Notes: generated by a model not told the origin, from the letters alone. Shown: positions 16,187-23,858, counted from the first letter of the stretch. The stretch is DNA of 44,498 nucleotides from an uncultured SAR86 cluster bacterium (GCA_902563885.1 CACEYZ010000007.1:1-44498); one strand, 5' to 3'. Numbers and translations are program-made.

Positions 16187-17035
16187 TTAAAAAGAACCAC
16201 TTCTGTTTCTCGTGTTAGGAGGACCAAAAATTGTTGAGAAAACTTCCTTATAATTTTTAGCTTTTTTAATGTCTGACATCATAGATTGCCAACCCATGAA
16301 TGTAATTTTCATAGGGTTAAAAGTATTAACGTTATTTACTAGACCATATTTAACTTTAGCTTTTTCTGGTTCAAAAGTTCCAAACATGCGATCCCAAATT
16401 ATTAATAAATTGCCGTAATTTTTATCTATGTATTCTGCATTTGCTCCATGATGGACCCTATGATGCGATGGTGTATTTAGGATCCACTCAAGAGGGCCTA
16501 ATTTACCTACTATTTGTGTATGTCCAACAACTCCCCATAAGGTGCTAATTACCCCTGCAACAGCAATAATTGTTGGATCTAATCCTAATAAAGGCAGAAC
16601 AATGAAAAATGGAATTTTTGAAATAGGTCCAAGCCAAGCTTGCCTCATTGAAACAGCAAAATTCATCTCTTCACTAGAGTGATGACTCATATGTATTGCC
16701 CATAAAAATCTTACTCTGTGAGAGAACCTATGGTAAATATAAAAGACAAAATCAATCAAAATAAATGTCATTAGCCACATAGCCCATAAAGGAATTACAT
16801 TTGCAAGATCAAAAATTCTGAATTGATATAAAAATATATGCAGCCCAAGCGTTGCTCCTTTTATGGCAAAGCCCATTAGGATGTTGCCTAAGAGTAATCC
16901 GCTAGTGCAAAGTGTATCTTTGTTTTTATATAGAGATTTTTTGTTAAGGCCTGAAATTAAAGTCTCAACTAATATCATGGCCAAAATAATTGGCAATCCT
17001 ATAGCATAAACTTCTGCAATTGTTAGTTCTGTCAT
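16187..17035 (-). CDS. Sterol desaturase / fatty acid hydroxylase family protein
   Basis: Integral membrane di-iron oxygenase of 282 residues. The eight-histidine signature is complete: HRFSH (HxxxH), HMSHH (HxxHH) and HRVHH (HxxHH), arranged between four or more hydrophobic helices. The C-terminal NYGNLLIIWDRMFGTFEPE is typical of the superfamily branch containing bacterial fatty-acid and sterol modifiers. It probably uses O2 and reductant to hydroxylate or desaturate a lipid in the inner membrane; the substrate cannot be read from sequence. The next gene downstream in the run encodes the PepSY protein; the SMR gene ends four bases before its start. Confidence 0.9.
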   Translation of the reverse strand: MTELTIAEVYAIGLPIILAMILVETLISGLNKKSLYKNKDTLCTSGLLLGNILMGFAIKGATLGLHIFLYQFRIFDLANVIPLWAMWLMTFILIDFVFYIYHRFSHRVRFLWAIHMSHHSSEEMNFAVSMRQAWLGPISKIPFFIVLPLLGLDPTIIAVAGVISTLWGVVGHTQIVGKLGPLEWILNTPSHHRVHHGANAEYIDKNYGNLLIIWDRMFGTFEPEKAKVKYGLVNNVNTFNPMKITFMGWQSMMSDIKKAKNYKEVFSTIFGPPNTRNRSGSF

Positions 17036-17039
17036 TTAA

Positions 17040-17366
17040 TTAAGAATGAATTTTATATATGTTTACGATAGTAACGCCAATTACAATAAGGAACAAACCA
17101 AATATGGTCTGCCAATTAAGTGCTTGCTTGTAGAAAAAATAGCTTAGTATAGCCACTGAAAATACACCTAACCCTGCCCACGATGCATAAACAACAGATA
17201 GTGGTAGTTTCTGAGAAACTATTGAAAGAAAATAAAACGAAATTCCATAAGATAGAAGCAAAACAAAACTTGGTAGTGGTTTTGTAAAATTATTTGAAGC
17301 CGGCAAAAGCATAGTCCCAATGACTTCGAAAACAATAGCAGCAAACAAGGTTAAATAAGCCAACAA
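17040..17366 (-). CDS. Small multidrug resistance (SMR) family transporter
   Basis: 108-residue, four-helix inner-membrane protein. The essential Glu14 (FEVIGT) aligns with the EmrE proton/substrate carboxylate, and the loop LSVVYASWAGLGVFSVAILSYFFYKQ matches the SMR signature around helix 3. Such proteins work as antiparallel dimers, exchanging protons for lipophilic cations or guanidinium. The start codon is TTG (17366), with a weak GGA eight bases upstream; a second TTG follows immediately. Whether it acts as Qac/EmrE, Gdx or a lipid-linked carrier is unresolved. Confidence 0.88.
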   Translation of the reverse strand: MLAYLTLFAAIVFEVIGTMLLPASNNFTKPLPSFVLLLSYGISFYFLSIVSQKLPLSVVYASWAGLGVFSVAILSYFFYKQALNWQTIFGLFLIVIGVTIVNIYKIHS

Positions 17367-17396
17367 AATTAATTCCGGATTGAAGGCAAAATAGAT

Positions 17397-17804
17397 TTAA
17401 TCATGGCATGACTTGCACTGAATCTCTTTACAAGTCTGATGGTTTTGATAGTGAGCATATATAACCATCATTGAACCCAGAACAGTAAACAAAATTTCTT
17501 CATTTTCACCAAAAAATGTTTTTGCAAAAAAAAATGCCGCAACCAAAACAACTAACCCGAGCATGCCGATTAAAAAAATTAATTTGCTTTTATGATTTTC
17601 TAAACCCAAAAGTAATGCAAACAAACTAACAGGGACTGCTATAAAAAGAATTATAGAGTGGACAAATTCATTATCTATAGAAAGCGATACAAGTCCTGAA
17701 GTTGCAATGAAAAATGAAGGCATAAATAAACATTGAAGTGCGCAGACAAGTGATACAGTGCCAGCAAACTTATCGGTATTTAATTGTGTATTAAAAAGTT
17801 TCAT
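17397..17804 (-). CDS. MerC-like small membrane protein
   Basis: 135-residue protein with four hydrophobic segments resembling the MerC mercury-transport family (N-terminal DKFAGTVSLVCALQCLFMPS, with a Cys pair at the end of helix 1). A Cys/His-rich tail (HYQNHQTCKEIQCKSCHD) could bind metal. MerC-like proteins outside mer operons are common in marine bacteria and are not evidence of mercury resistance; metal uptake or homeostasis is the safer reading. An inverted repeat lies about 20 bases upstream of the ATG and may be its operator. Confidence 0.78.
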   Translation of the reverse strand: MKLFNTQLNTDKFAGTVSLVCALQCLFMPSFFIATSGLVSLSIDNEFVHSIILFIAVPVSLFALLLGLENHKSKLIFLIGMLGLVVLVAAFFFAKTFFGENEEILFTVLGSMMVIYAHYQNHQTCKEIQCKSCHD

Positions 17805-17824
17805 GTCTTCAGGAAAGCTATTTT

Positions 17825-17843
17825 AGATTAGTGAAGCTAATCT
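17825..17843. promoter_or_regulatory. Inverted repeat between the esterase and MerC-like genes
   Basis: AGATTAG, five bases (TGAAG), CTAATCT: a perfect seven-base dyad placed 21 bases upstream of the MerC-like ATG and just after the stop of the esterase gene. Neither strand has a following T-run, so it is a poor intrinsic terminator. It could be a repressor operator for the MerC-like gene (a metalloregulator such as Fur, Zur or an ArsR/MerR type would fit the context) or a weak RNA hairpin. Confidence 0.4.
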
Positions 17844-17849
17844 TACAAT

Positions 17850-18677
17850 TTATAGGACTATTTCAGCTATAAAATTTTTTATTTTATCTCTAATAGCCTG
17901 ATCCTCCTCTTCACTAAACCCATAATGGCCTCCACCTTCAACAGTGTGCAATATATGTTTTTCTTTTAATTGTTGATCTAATAACTTGGCTTGTGAATAA
18001 GGCACCCAAACATCATTTGTGCCATGAATGGTCAGTACTTTAATGCTTTGGTTGTCCACTAGATAGATTGGAGATAACTCCTTTGAAGCCTCAGTTATTT
18101 TTTTTTCATCTGGTATCCAACGTCGAACATAGTTTGATAAAGAAAAGAATTTTGTTTTATCTAAGTATTTATAAGTTTGTTCAACTTCTGTGATGCCAAA
18201 GAGATTTACAACTCCCTTTGGTTTTAGCTCTGGAAGACAATTTTTATAAGGGATATTTTGTTCAGCTAAAGCAAGATACAGCGCCAGATGTCCACCGGCA
18301 CTTGCACCAGCAATAATTATGTCGTTTCTGGAAAAACCTCTAGACTCAATTTCTTCTTCTATCTTCTTATAAGCACAAAGAACATCTTCAACAGCATAAG
18401 GGGCTGTATTTTCACCAACTCTATATCCAATCATGAAAACATTTAATTCTTTGTGATCAGTAAAATGATTATCAAATCTTCTTAACCATCTTTTTGCTCT
18501 TTTGTCACCAAAAAGCCAACCTCCTCCATGTATCCAAACTAATACTTTGTCAGAGCTGCCAAGATAAAGATCAATTTTTTGTTTTTCATGGCTGCCATAA
18601 GAATATTCAATAGGATAATTCTCGTCATCTGCTACTAAAAAAGTACTTAAAAGAGTAAGTATAATTAAATGCTTCAT
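17850..18677 (-). CDS. Secreted alpha/beta-hydrolase, BD-FAE/carboxylesterase type
   Basis: 275-residue hydrolase with a signal peptide (MKHLIILTLLSTFLVA). The oxyanion-hole motif HGGGW is at 50-54, the nucleophile Ser126 in GASAGG, Asp in TIHGTNDVWVPY and His in GGGHYGF. This set marks the hormone-sensitive-lipase-like / bifunctional feruloyl and acetyl xylan esterase group, which removes acyl or aryl esters from small molecules or polysaccharides. It is presumably periplasmic. Transcription runs toward the MerC-like gene with a 45-base gap holding the inverted repeat. Confidence 0.88.
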   Translation of the reverse strand: MKHLIILTLLSTFLVADDENYPIEYSYGSHEKQKIDLYLGSSDKVLVWIHGGGWLFGDKRAKRWLRRFDNHFTDHKELNVFMIGYRVGENTAPYAVEDVLCAYKKIEEEIESRGFSRNDIIIAGASAGGHLALYLALAEQNIPYKNCLPELKPKGVVNLFGITEVEQTYKYLDKTKFFSLSNYVRRWIPDEKKITEASKELSPIYLVDNQSIKVLTIHGTNDVWVPYSQAKLLDQQLKEKHILHTVEGGGHYGFSEEEDQAIRDKIKNFIAEIVL

Positions 18678-18719
18678 TTGCCTGACTAAAATTGTAACTA
18701 TTAGAAAAGTTTTATTAAT

Positions 18720-19100
18720 CTAATTAATACCACCAACATAATCTTTTATTAGCGGTTTCATTGCTTGAATTTTTTCTTTAACTTTATTGGTAGTTTCACC
18801 AAGTATTGTCATTTTCTCAACATTAAATAGTTGACCAAACTTTATATTTACTGGAGTTCCTATTACTTTATCTGCAAGCTCTTCCCAGGATAGGGGATTG
18901 GCAAATACTTCAATTAGAGTTCCTGTTTTATTATTTTCATCAATGAACCATTCAAATTTTTTAAGTCCTTCACCGGCTTGACTGTTAATAAAGGGACATT
19001 GCTCTTCACGAATGAATTCTTTTATTGTGGCTATTTCCTCAGAAAAAGACACATCAATTATCACCGTAACCTCTCCATTATTATTATGTAGCTCCATCAA
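18720..19100 (-). CDS. Conserved hypothetical protein, possibly ABM-like alpha/beta barrel
   Basis: 126-residue soluble protein. The strand pattern GLKKFEWFIDENNKTGTLIEVFANPLSWEELADK, followed by LFNVEKMTILGETTNKVKEKI, resembles the dimeric alpha-beta barrel fold of quinol/antibiotic-biosynthesis monooxygenase-like proteins, where a Trp or Tyr strand and an EVF/EVY strand are conserved. This is a pattern match by eye only and no catalytic residues can be named. It lies 16 bases upstream of the esterase-side gap and 16 bases after the cupin gene, so these are likely cotranscribed. Confidence 0.6.
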   Translation of the reverse strand: MMELHNNNGEVTVIIDVSFSEEIATIKEFIREEQCPFINSQAGEGLKKFEWFIDENNKTGTLIEVFANPLSWEELADKVIGTPVNIKFGQLFNVEKMTILGETTNKVKEKIQAMKPLIKDYVGGIN

Positions 19101-19116
19101 ATATTCTCCTTAATTG

Positions 19117-19476
19117 TTAAATCCATTGATCATTTTTAGCCGTGAGATCATTGCTAACATCTCCAGTGTTCGTCACACCCTTAGGTTCAATTAACATTAT
19201 TTTAGCCTCTTTATCTGCAAATGGTTTATGTTTTTTACCTTTTGGCACAACTAACATTTCACCTTCATTCAATTCCACTGTCTCGTCTTCAAATTCAATG
19301 CCCATCTTGCCTTCAATTACCAAAAAGGTTTCATCAGTGTCTTCATGTTTATGCCAAGTGAAATCATTTTCAATTTTTACAAGTTTGAATTGATAGTCAT
19401 TCATTTCTTCAACTACTTTTGGAGCCCATTGATCTGAAAATTTTTTAAATTTTGATTTCAAATTAATCTTTTTCAT
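19117..19476 (-). CDS. Cupin-domain protein
   Basis: 119-residue single-domain cupin. Motif 1 reads WHKHEDTDETFLVIEGKMGI (His-x-His, Glu, Gly) and motif 2 PKGKKHKPFADKEAKIML (His), giving the usual His3-Glu metal site. The family includes small dioxygenases, isomerases and metal-dependent sensors, so no reaction can be assigned. It overlaps the upstream SnoaL-like gene by four bases (ATGA), implying translational coupling. Confidence 0.85.
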   Translation of the reverse strand: MKKINLKSKFKKFSDQWAPKVVEEMNDYQFKLVKIENDFTWHKHEDTDETFLVIEGKMGIEFEDETVELNEGEMLVVPKGKKHKPFADKEAKIMLIEPKGVTNTGDVSNDLTAKNDQWI

Positions 19477-19925
19477 TTATCAGCTTCTATAGTCTGTGAG
19501 CCGACATCTGCAGCAATTGAATTGGGTACAAGCATAGTTAAAGCGTAGTGAGCTATTTTCCATTCACCATTAGTAAATTCTACAACACCAGTCCCCCTGC
19601 AATGTCCGAGTTTTTCACTGAAAAGAATTTCGTCAAACCATTTGGTATTATCCTCTCCTTCCCAATTACGCTCGATCACTTTGTAGGTCCAACCATGTCC
19701 ATCAGCAAATGCCGGTTTTGCATAAGCTTTGAATTCTTCTATAGTCCAACGCTCAGTTTTATCTGTTCCTAGAAAGATCGCGTCTGAAGTGTATCTATTA
19801 AAGTAACTTTCAAAATTCCCTTCATGAGCATCTTGATGAAGGCCATCTAGTAGTGTGTTAGGTTTTTCTTGGGTCCAAACTGACTGTGAGCAAGCCAGTA
19901 GAATCATCAGTAAAATTTTTTTCAT
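19473..19925 (-). CDS. SnoaL/NTF2-like exported protein
   Basis: 150-residue protein with an export signal (MKKILLMILLACS). The LLAC sequence at 9-12 fits a lipobox, so it may be a lipoprotein. The mature part has the NTF2-like (DUF4440/SnoaL) pattern: an N-terminal helix (LLDGLHQDAHEGNFESYFNRY), DAIFLGTDKTERWTIEEFKAYA, and closing strands CRGTGVVEFTNGEWKIAHYALTMLVPN. The fold supports small-molecule binding or isomerase activity; the ligand is unknown. It is coupled to the cupin gene. Confidence 0.83.
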   Translation of the reverse strand: MKKILLMILLACSQSVWTQEKPNTLLDGLHQDAHEGNFESYFNRYTSDAIFLGTDKTERWTIEEFKAYAKPAFADGHGWTYKVIERNWEGEDNTKWFDEILFSEKLGHCRGTGVVEFTNGEWKIAHYALTMLVPNSIAADVGSQTIEADK

Positions 19926-19927
19926 AA

Positions 19928-20164
19928 TTATTTTTTAAACCTTTTTATAAAGTTATTCCACATATCTTTACTTTTTTGAATTATTTCTGGGCCTAATAAT
20001 GCAATTCCAGGATACCAAGTTACTTGGCTAGCCACATATATACCGCCACCTTTAAGGAGCTCTCCAGTAGAAGCAACAAATATACTGATAAAAGTCAAAA
20101 TGATGGAAATGATAATGAGCATCCAGCCAACAATTTGTCTTAATTTAGTTAAAGTAGATGTCAT
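19928..20164 (-). CDS. Small membrane protein, unknown
   Basis: 78-residue protein with one strong helix (GWMLIIISIILTFISIFVA) and a second, weaker hydrophobic stretch (IYVASQVTWYPGIALLGPEII), ending in a basic tail. No family is recognised. It lies one base from the 95-residue membrane-protein gene and two bases from the SnoaL-like gene, in one run of closely packed minus-strand genes. Confidence 0.65.
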   Translation of the reverse strand: MTSTLTKLRQIVGWMLIIISIILTFISIFVASTGELLKGGGIYVASQVTWYPGIALLGPEIIQKSKDMWNNFIKRFKK

Positions 20165-20165
20165 T

Positions 20166-20453
20166 TCAAGTTATCAGCTTAGGTATTATTCCTAGTTGAG
20201 CAAGAACACCCAAGATAATTAACAATATTACACTAGAGAGTATTTTAAAATTCTTCTTTAGAATCCATTCAAGTGAGTTCTCTACAAGTTCTCTTATCCA
20301 TAGATCAACTTTTAACATGAATTTTAAAGCTTTTCTTATCCATTTGTCGGTTATATCAATCAATGACAGGCCAAGAACTGCGATAATAAGCCACACAAAT
20401 CCATTTAAGATCATGTCAATAATCCAGCCAACTACTATCCAATTTATATCCAT
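20166..20453 (-). CDS. Small membrane protein, unknown
   Basis: 95-residue protein with hydrophobic segments at about 5-28 (WIVVGWIIDMILNGFVWLII) and 70-90 (ILSSVILLIILGVLAQLGII), joined by a Trp-rich amphipathic region (VDLWIRELVENSLEWILK). I do not recognise a family. It is positioned between two other small membrane-protein genes, suggesting a joint envelope role. Confidence 0.62.
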   Translation of the reverse strand: MDINWIVVGWIIDMILNGFVWLIIAVLGLSLIDITDKWIRKALKFMLKVDLWIRELVENSLEWILKKNFKILSSVILLIILGVLAQLGIIPKLIT

Positions 20454-20509
20454 CGATTAGTCCTAAAAGCTAATTTTTTAACAACTGCAGAGTGTCCGTA
20501 GCAATATTT

Positions 20510-20908
20510 CTATTTTGATTTTTTGTTTGGATTCCAAATCACAAAATTTTTGCTTTTCAGTCTGTTGACCACCAACTTATATCTTGATTGCTCTTCTTTC
20601 CATTCCTTAAGCCATTGGGCGCCATCTCTTTCTGCATCCACGAAAACTGCATTGGTAAATGCAAGTGGCACTAATATACCAACATGTATAATTAAACTAG
20701 CAATTGTATTATATCCAAACCACCCTAAGTAATTTGCTGCCAGGAAACCAAAGAATACACTCCACATAACAAAAAGCACTAACATAAAATATGCTTGTAA
20801 ACTTGGATCTGGCACGTACTTTAATGGATTGTACTTAACATCCATTACTCTTCTCCATGCACTTACAATTGTCATCACTGTCGTTCTGAATGGGTTAGGT
20901 TTTTTCAT
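20510..20908 (-). CDS. Membrane protein, unknown (about 132 residues)
   Basis: Two membrane helices (ASLQAYFMLVLFVMWSVFFGFLAANY-like region and IASLIIHVGILVPLAFTNAVF) flanked by basic, Trp-rich cytoplasmic-looking ends (KEWKEEQSRYKLVVNRLKSKNFVIW). No family recognised. The frame stays open to 20938, but I favour ATG at 20908: the 40-residue ORF upstream ends one base before it, and an AGGAG lies upstream, though at a long 15-base distance. Confidence 0.65.
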   Translation of the reverse strand: MKKPNPFRTTVMTIVSAWRRVMDVKYNPLKYVPDPSLQAYFMLVLFVMWSVFFGFLAANYLGWFGYNTIASLIIHVGILVPLAFTNAVFVDAERDGAQWLKEWKEEQSRYKLVVNRLKSKNFVIWNPNKKSK

Positions 20909-20909
20909 A

Positions 20910-21032
20910 TTAATTTTGATTATCTCCTCTATTGGCAAACCTTACAAACTCTTTTGCAACATGTATACCGACAGCTAGCCATGTCACCACTATTAAACTC
21001 CAGAACAACAATTCAATCATTTCTTTTGCCAT
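20910..21032 (-). CDS. 40-residue single-helix membrane microprotein
   Basis: Short frame MAKEMIELLFWSLIVVTWLA... ending ...FANRGDNQN. It has one clear membrane helix (residues 7-24) and a basic C-terminal side. The stop is one base before the ATG of the next membrane-protein gene, the tight spacing seen throughout this operon. No strong ribosome-binding site is visible; an A-rich run precedes the ATG. It would be the first gene of the operon, next to the left edge of the glmS island. I recognise no family. Confidence 0.5.
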   Translation of the reverse strand: MAKEMIELLFWSLIVVTWLAVGIHVAKEFVRFANRGDNQN

Positions 21033-21126
21033 TATTATTTTTTTTCTGTAATTAAGGTTTACTTTCTCCTCTACCATATCTAAAGATGGATTGAGCTATA
21101 TCAATATCAGGTTGTAAATAAGGTGT

Positions 21127-21147
21127 TTATTCGACGGTAACGGAGTA
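21127..21147 (-). repeat. glmS-tail repeat site A (left edge of the island)
   Basis: On the minus strand this reads TCC GTT ACC GTC GAA TAA, encoding SVTVE-stop like the GlmS C-terminus, preceded by a Tyr codon. On the plus strand the site has the form TATTC-N10-GAGTA (21128-21147). It separates the core membrane-protein operon from the methyltransferase gene and is the outermost of six such sites. Confidence 0.75.
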
Positions 21148-21230
21148 TCCATAACCAAATTATGAATTTCCCCATTATTTCGCTTATTTTGTGTATTAGA
21201 GTTCCTTTTCAAAACTTCTTACATTAGTAA

Positions 21231-22235
21231 ATGTATAATCTTTTTATGTTGGTGTATAAGCAATACCAAGAAACTCTTAAAAAATATAACTACATTGATC
21301 TGTTTGCAGGAATAGGTGGTTTTAGGTTGGGTTTAGATTACTTTGGTGCCAATTGTGTTTTCACATCAGAGTGGAACAAATATGCTTCTGAAGTTTACTT
21401 TAATAATTTTGGAGAAGTGCCTGAAGGAGACATAACCAAAATTAAAGAAGATCATATTCCAAAACATGACATTATCTGTGCTGGTTTTCCTTGCCAACCG
21501 TTTAGTATCTCTGGAAGCAGAGGTGGTTTCGACGATACCAGAGGCACCTTATTTTTTGATATTGCTCGAATTGCAAATTATCACAAACCCAAAGTTCTCT
21601 TGCTTGAAAATGTTAGAAATATACTTTCGTTAGACTCAGGGAAGGTCAAAAAGAAAATTGTTAAAACATTAAATGATATTGGTTACAACGTATTTATTGA
21701 ACTTTTAAAAGGGAATGATTTTGGTGTTCCCCAACAAAGAGAAAGGGTATTTTTTATATGTATTAGAGAAGAGTTAAATGTTTCAGATTTTTCCTTATCA
21801 AAACCCAACATAGATCCTAAGTTTGTAAAGGATATTCTTGAAAAATCTAGACAAAAACATTTGGAAATCAACAGAAATGATATTTCTATAAACACAACCA
21901 ATAAGGCAGATCTTTTTGGAAGCGAAACCAATAAACCCCTTAGGATTGGCACAATTAATAAGGGAGGACAAGGAGAAAGGGTTTATAGTGTTGATGGGGT
22001 TGGAGTTACTCTTTCTGCTTTTGGGGGAGGACCGGGCAGAAAAACAGGAGCATATTTAATTAAGAATAAAATTAGGCGACTCACTCCAAGAGAGTGTGCA
22101 AGAATGATGGGATTTCCTGATTCATTTATCTTACATACAAGTGATACGCAGTCTTTTATTCAGTTTGGAAATGCCGTGATAGTAAATAAGGTTCAATTTA
22201 TTATCAAAGATCTTATTGATAAGAACGTTTTGTAA
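21231..22235 (+). CDS. DNA (cytosine-5-)-methyltransferase
   Basis: C5-cytosine methyltransferase that protects the host DNA in a type II restriction-modification system. All main motifs are in order: I YIDLFAGIGGFRLGLD, IV AGFPCQPFS with the catalytic Cys, VI LLENVRN, VIII PQQRERVFF, IX RRLTPRECARMMGFP and X QFGNAV. The target-recognition region lies at about 190-260, and its specificity cannot be read. Its 334 residues are normal. The start may be the ATG at 21246 rather than 21231. It converges on, and overlaps by 23 bases, a nuclease-like gene that is the probable cognate endonuclease. Confidence 0.95.
   Translation: MYNLFMLVYKQYQETLKKYNYIDLFAGIGGFRLGLDYFGANCVFTSEWNKYASEVYFNNFGEVPEGDITKIKEDHIPKHDIICAGFPCQPFSISGSRGGFDDTRGTLFFDIARIANYHKPKVLLLENVRNILSLDSGKVKKKIVKTLNDIGYNVFIELLKGNDFGVPQQRERVFFICIREELNVSDFSLSKPNIDPKFVKDILEKSRQKHLEINRNDISINTTNKADLFGSETNKPLRIGTINKGGQGERVYSVDGVGVTLSAFGGGPGRKTGAYLIKNKIRRLTPRECARMMGFPDSFILHTSDTQSFIQFGNAVIVNKVQFIIKDLIDKNVL
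21234..21239 (+). promoter_or_regulatory. Possible -10 element implying a leaderless methyltransferase mRNA
   Basis: TATAAT lies seven bases before the in-frame ATG at 21246. A transcript from it would begin at or next to that ATG. No good -35 hexamer is seen 16-18 bases upstream, and TATAAT is frequent by chance in this AT-rich DNA. Confidence 0.25.
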
Positions 22236-23016
22236 TTTCTTCAACAAAATTTTCTTCGCCAGATGTCATGTCTGTTGGGTTGAATTTCATTGTAAAAATT
22301 ATATTTCGGTTCTGAGTTTTAGATCTTTTTCTAACCGCATAAGTATTTTTACTAACCTCAGTTAAAAAAAATGTGCTTCCTATGTATTTGCTATTAGGTG
22401 GTTGAATAAGTTTGATATAAAGTCTTTTATCCTTTTCAATAATATTTGGTTCAGGCATGGTTTCTGCTGCTAACTTTTTTAAACTATTTAGGTCTCTTAT
22501 AGTTGCATGCCTAGTGCCGCTTCTCTTTGTTCTGTATTTTCCGGTAATAATAAAATGTTTATCAATATCATTTACCTGGATTATTTTAATTAAATTATTT
22601 TTAAAATCTTCGTGATGGTTGGAAGCAATAATGTATTTGACTTCTTTATCAATGAAATGCTTTTTAATAGCATCCACCATGATTTTGTGTGAACAAACGA
22701 GATCAATGCTATTGTCTTTTGAGTAATACTCTTTAAGTTCATTCATGTGTTTAATTATATCTTTACGTCGAGATGGGTTTCCTTTATTTTTGGATGAATC
22801 AATAAACTTGCCACTATCTTTTAAAACAACAAATTGTGCTGCTTGAGAAATTTTATATTTACACTCAACATGGATTATTGTTTGATTGTTATTAAATATT
22901 CTTATATCAGATTCATTGGAGTTTGATCCTCCAAGATTTTCAGCACAATAATCAGTTTCAGATAAAACTTCATTGATATAACTGGTAGCGTTTTTTTCAA
23001 ACAATCTCCATGACAT
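22213..23016 (-). CDS. Putative type II restriction endonuclease (PD-(D/E)XK fold)
   Basis: 267-residue protein with a credible PD-(D/E)XK core near the N-terminus: SDIRIF (Asp about 37), then IIHVECKYK (Glu-x-Lys about 51-53) followed by a Gln-containing helix. The C-terminal half has no assignable motif. Its position, convergent with and overlapping the C5 methyltransferase gene, is typical of type II systems, and the module edges enclose both. No recognised subtype, so the recognition sequence is unknown. The core motif and neighbourhood are seen; the restriction role is inferred. Confidence 0.68.
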   Translation of the reverse strand: MSWRLFEKNATSYINEVLSETDYCAENLGGSNSNESDIRIFNNNQTIIHVECKYKISQAAQFVVLKDSGKFIDSSKNKGNPSRRKDIIKHMNELKEYYSKDNSIDLVCSHKIMVDAIKKHFIDKEVKYIIASNHHEDFKNNLIKIIQVNDIDKHFIITGKYRTKRSGTRHATIRDLNSLKKLAAETMPEPNIIEKDKRLYIKLIQPPNSKYIGSTFFLTEVSKNTYAVRKRSKTQNRNIIFTMKFNPTDMTSGEENFVEEITKRSYQ

Positions 23017-23067
23017 TATTCAATAGTTACATAAAAGATAATTGAATTAAAGTTTGTTTCTTTTCCT

Positions 23068-23628
23068 CTAATTATTTACAGAAGATATATATTTTTTTAT
23101 GTAAGAAGGACTTTTCAGGGCGGAAAAACCATAAAAACCTGTTTTAGTGCCTTTTGCTTTTAAACCAGGACTTAATATAAGTTCATCAGATTGATATTTA
23201 TTAAGCACTTCTTTTGTTGCTAAACCACAAATGTAAAAAATTGCGTCTGTCTTTTTGATAACAATAATTTCTTCCTTATAAGATTTTTTAAAAATTATAG
23301 GAAATTTTCCATATTCAACTGTTTTTATTCCCCAACCCAAACCTATTTTTGTAAGATCTGAGATGTGGTATTTTTTACTATCTCCGATTGAGAGATCTAC
23401 AAAACTCTTTTCTATAAACTTCTCAACAGCAAACTCTCCCAAGAAACCATTTTTCCATCTCTTAATTTCTTGAGAAGAGTCTATAAAGTGATGTCTTTCT
23501 TGTAATTTGATTTTGACAACTGCTTTCGAAAACTCTTCAACCTTATTAATAGTGGGGTCATCAATTTCAACTTTGACAAAATTCTTAGAATAATTGATAA
23601 CTTTTTCTTTGTAGTCTCGCTGTAGCAT
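23068..23628 (-). CDS. Nuclease-like protein, possible PD-(D/E)XK fold
   Basis: About 186 residues. The central stretch FLGEFAVEKFI, then HISDLTKIGLGWGIKTVEYGKFPIIF, resembles a PD-(D/E)XK core with an N-terminal helical Glu, an Asp and a Lys in GIKT. This is a weaker match than its neighbour. I chose ATG 23628 because the 54-residue ORF ends ten bases before it; the open frame to 23688 would run inside that ORF. It could be a second nuclease, the true endonuclease partner, or an unrelated protein. Confidence 0.6.
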   Translation of the reverse strand: MLQRDYKEKVINYSKNFVKVEIDDPTINKVEEFSKAVVKIKLQERHHFIDSSQEIKRWKNGFLGEFAVEKFIEKSFVDLSIGDSKKYHISDLTKIGLGWGIKTVEYGKFPIIFKKSYKEEIIVIKKTDAIFYICGLATKEVLNKYQSDELILSPGLKAKGTKTGFYGFSALKSPSYIKKYISSVNN

Positions 23629-23638
23629 TCTGTTATTT

Positions 23639-23803
23639 TTACTTAATGCCTTTGAAATTCTTAATAATAATGAAAACGATAAAACCAATAATCATCCCCA
23701 CTAATGAATCGAACCAACCAACAGGTCTTACATTAGACACATAGAAGGCGAATGCTGAGACTCCTAAAATTAATGCAACTATTGTTGAAATACTAAATTT
23801 CAT
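23639..23803 (-). CDS. 54-residue membrane microprotein in the restriction module
   Basis: Short frame beginning MKFSISTIVALILGVSAFAF and ending ...NFKGIK, with two membrane helices (about 5-22 and 34-47) and a basic tail. A purine-rich GAGAG lies about nine bases upstream of the ATG. It is the first gene of the minus-strand pair with the nuclease-like protein (ten-base gap), inside the C5 restriction-modification module. No family recognised; a membrane partner of a defence protein is possible but unproven. Confidence 0.5.
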   Translation of the reverse strand: MKFSISTIVALILGVSAFAFYVSNVRPVGWFDSLVGMIIGFIVFIIIKNFKGIK

Positions 23804-23858
23804 TAAATTATTCTCTCAGGAAATTTTTAGATCTTCAAGAGTCGAAATCTGGCGAAGT

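Noticed and set aside
20462-20486. Terminator-like ATTAG...CTAAT followed by TTTTTT on the plus strand
   Set aside because: The stem is five A/T-rich pairs and no plus-strand gene precedes it, so it has nothing to terminate.
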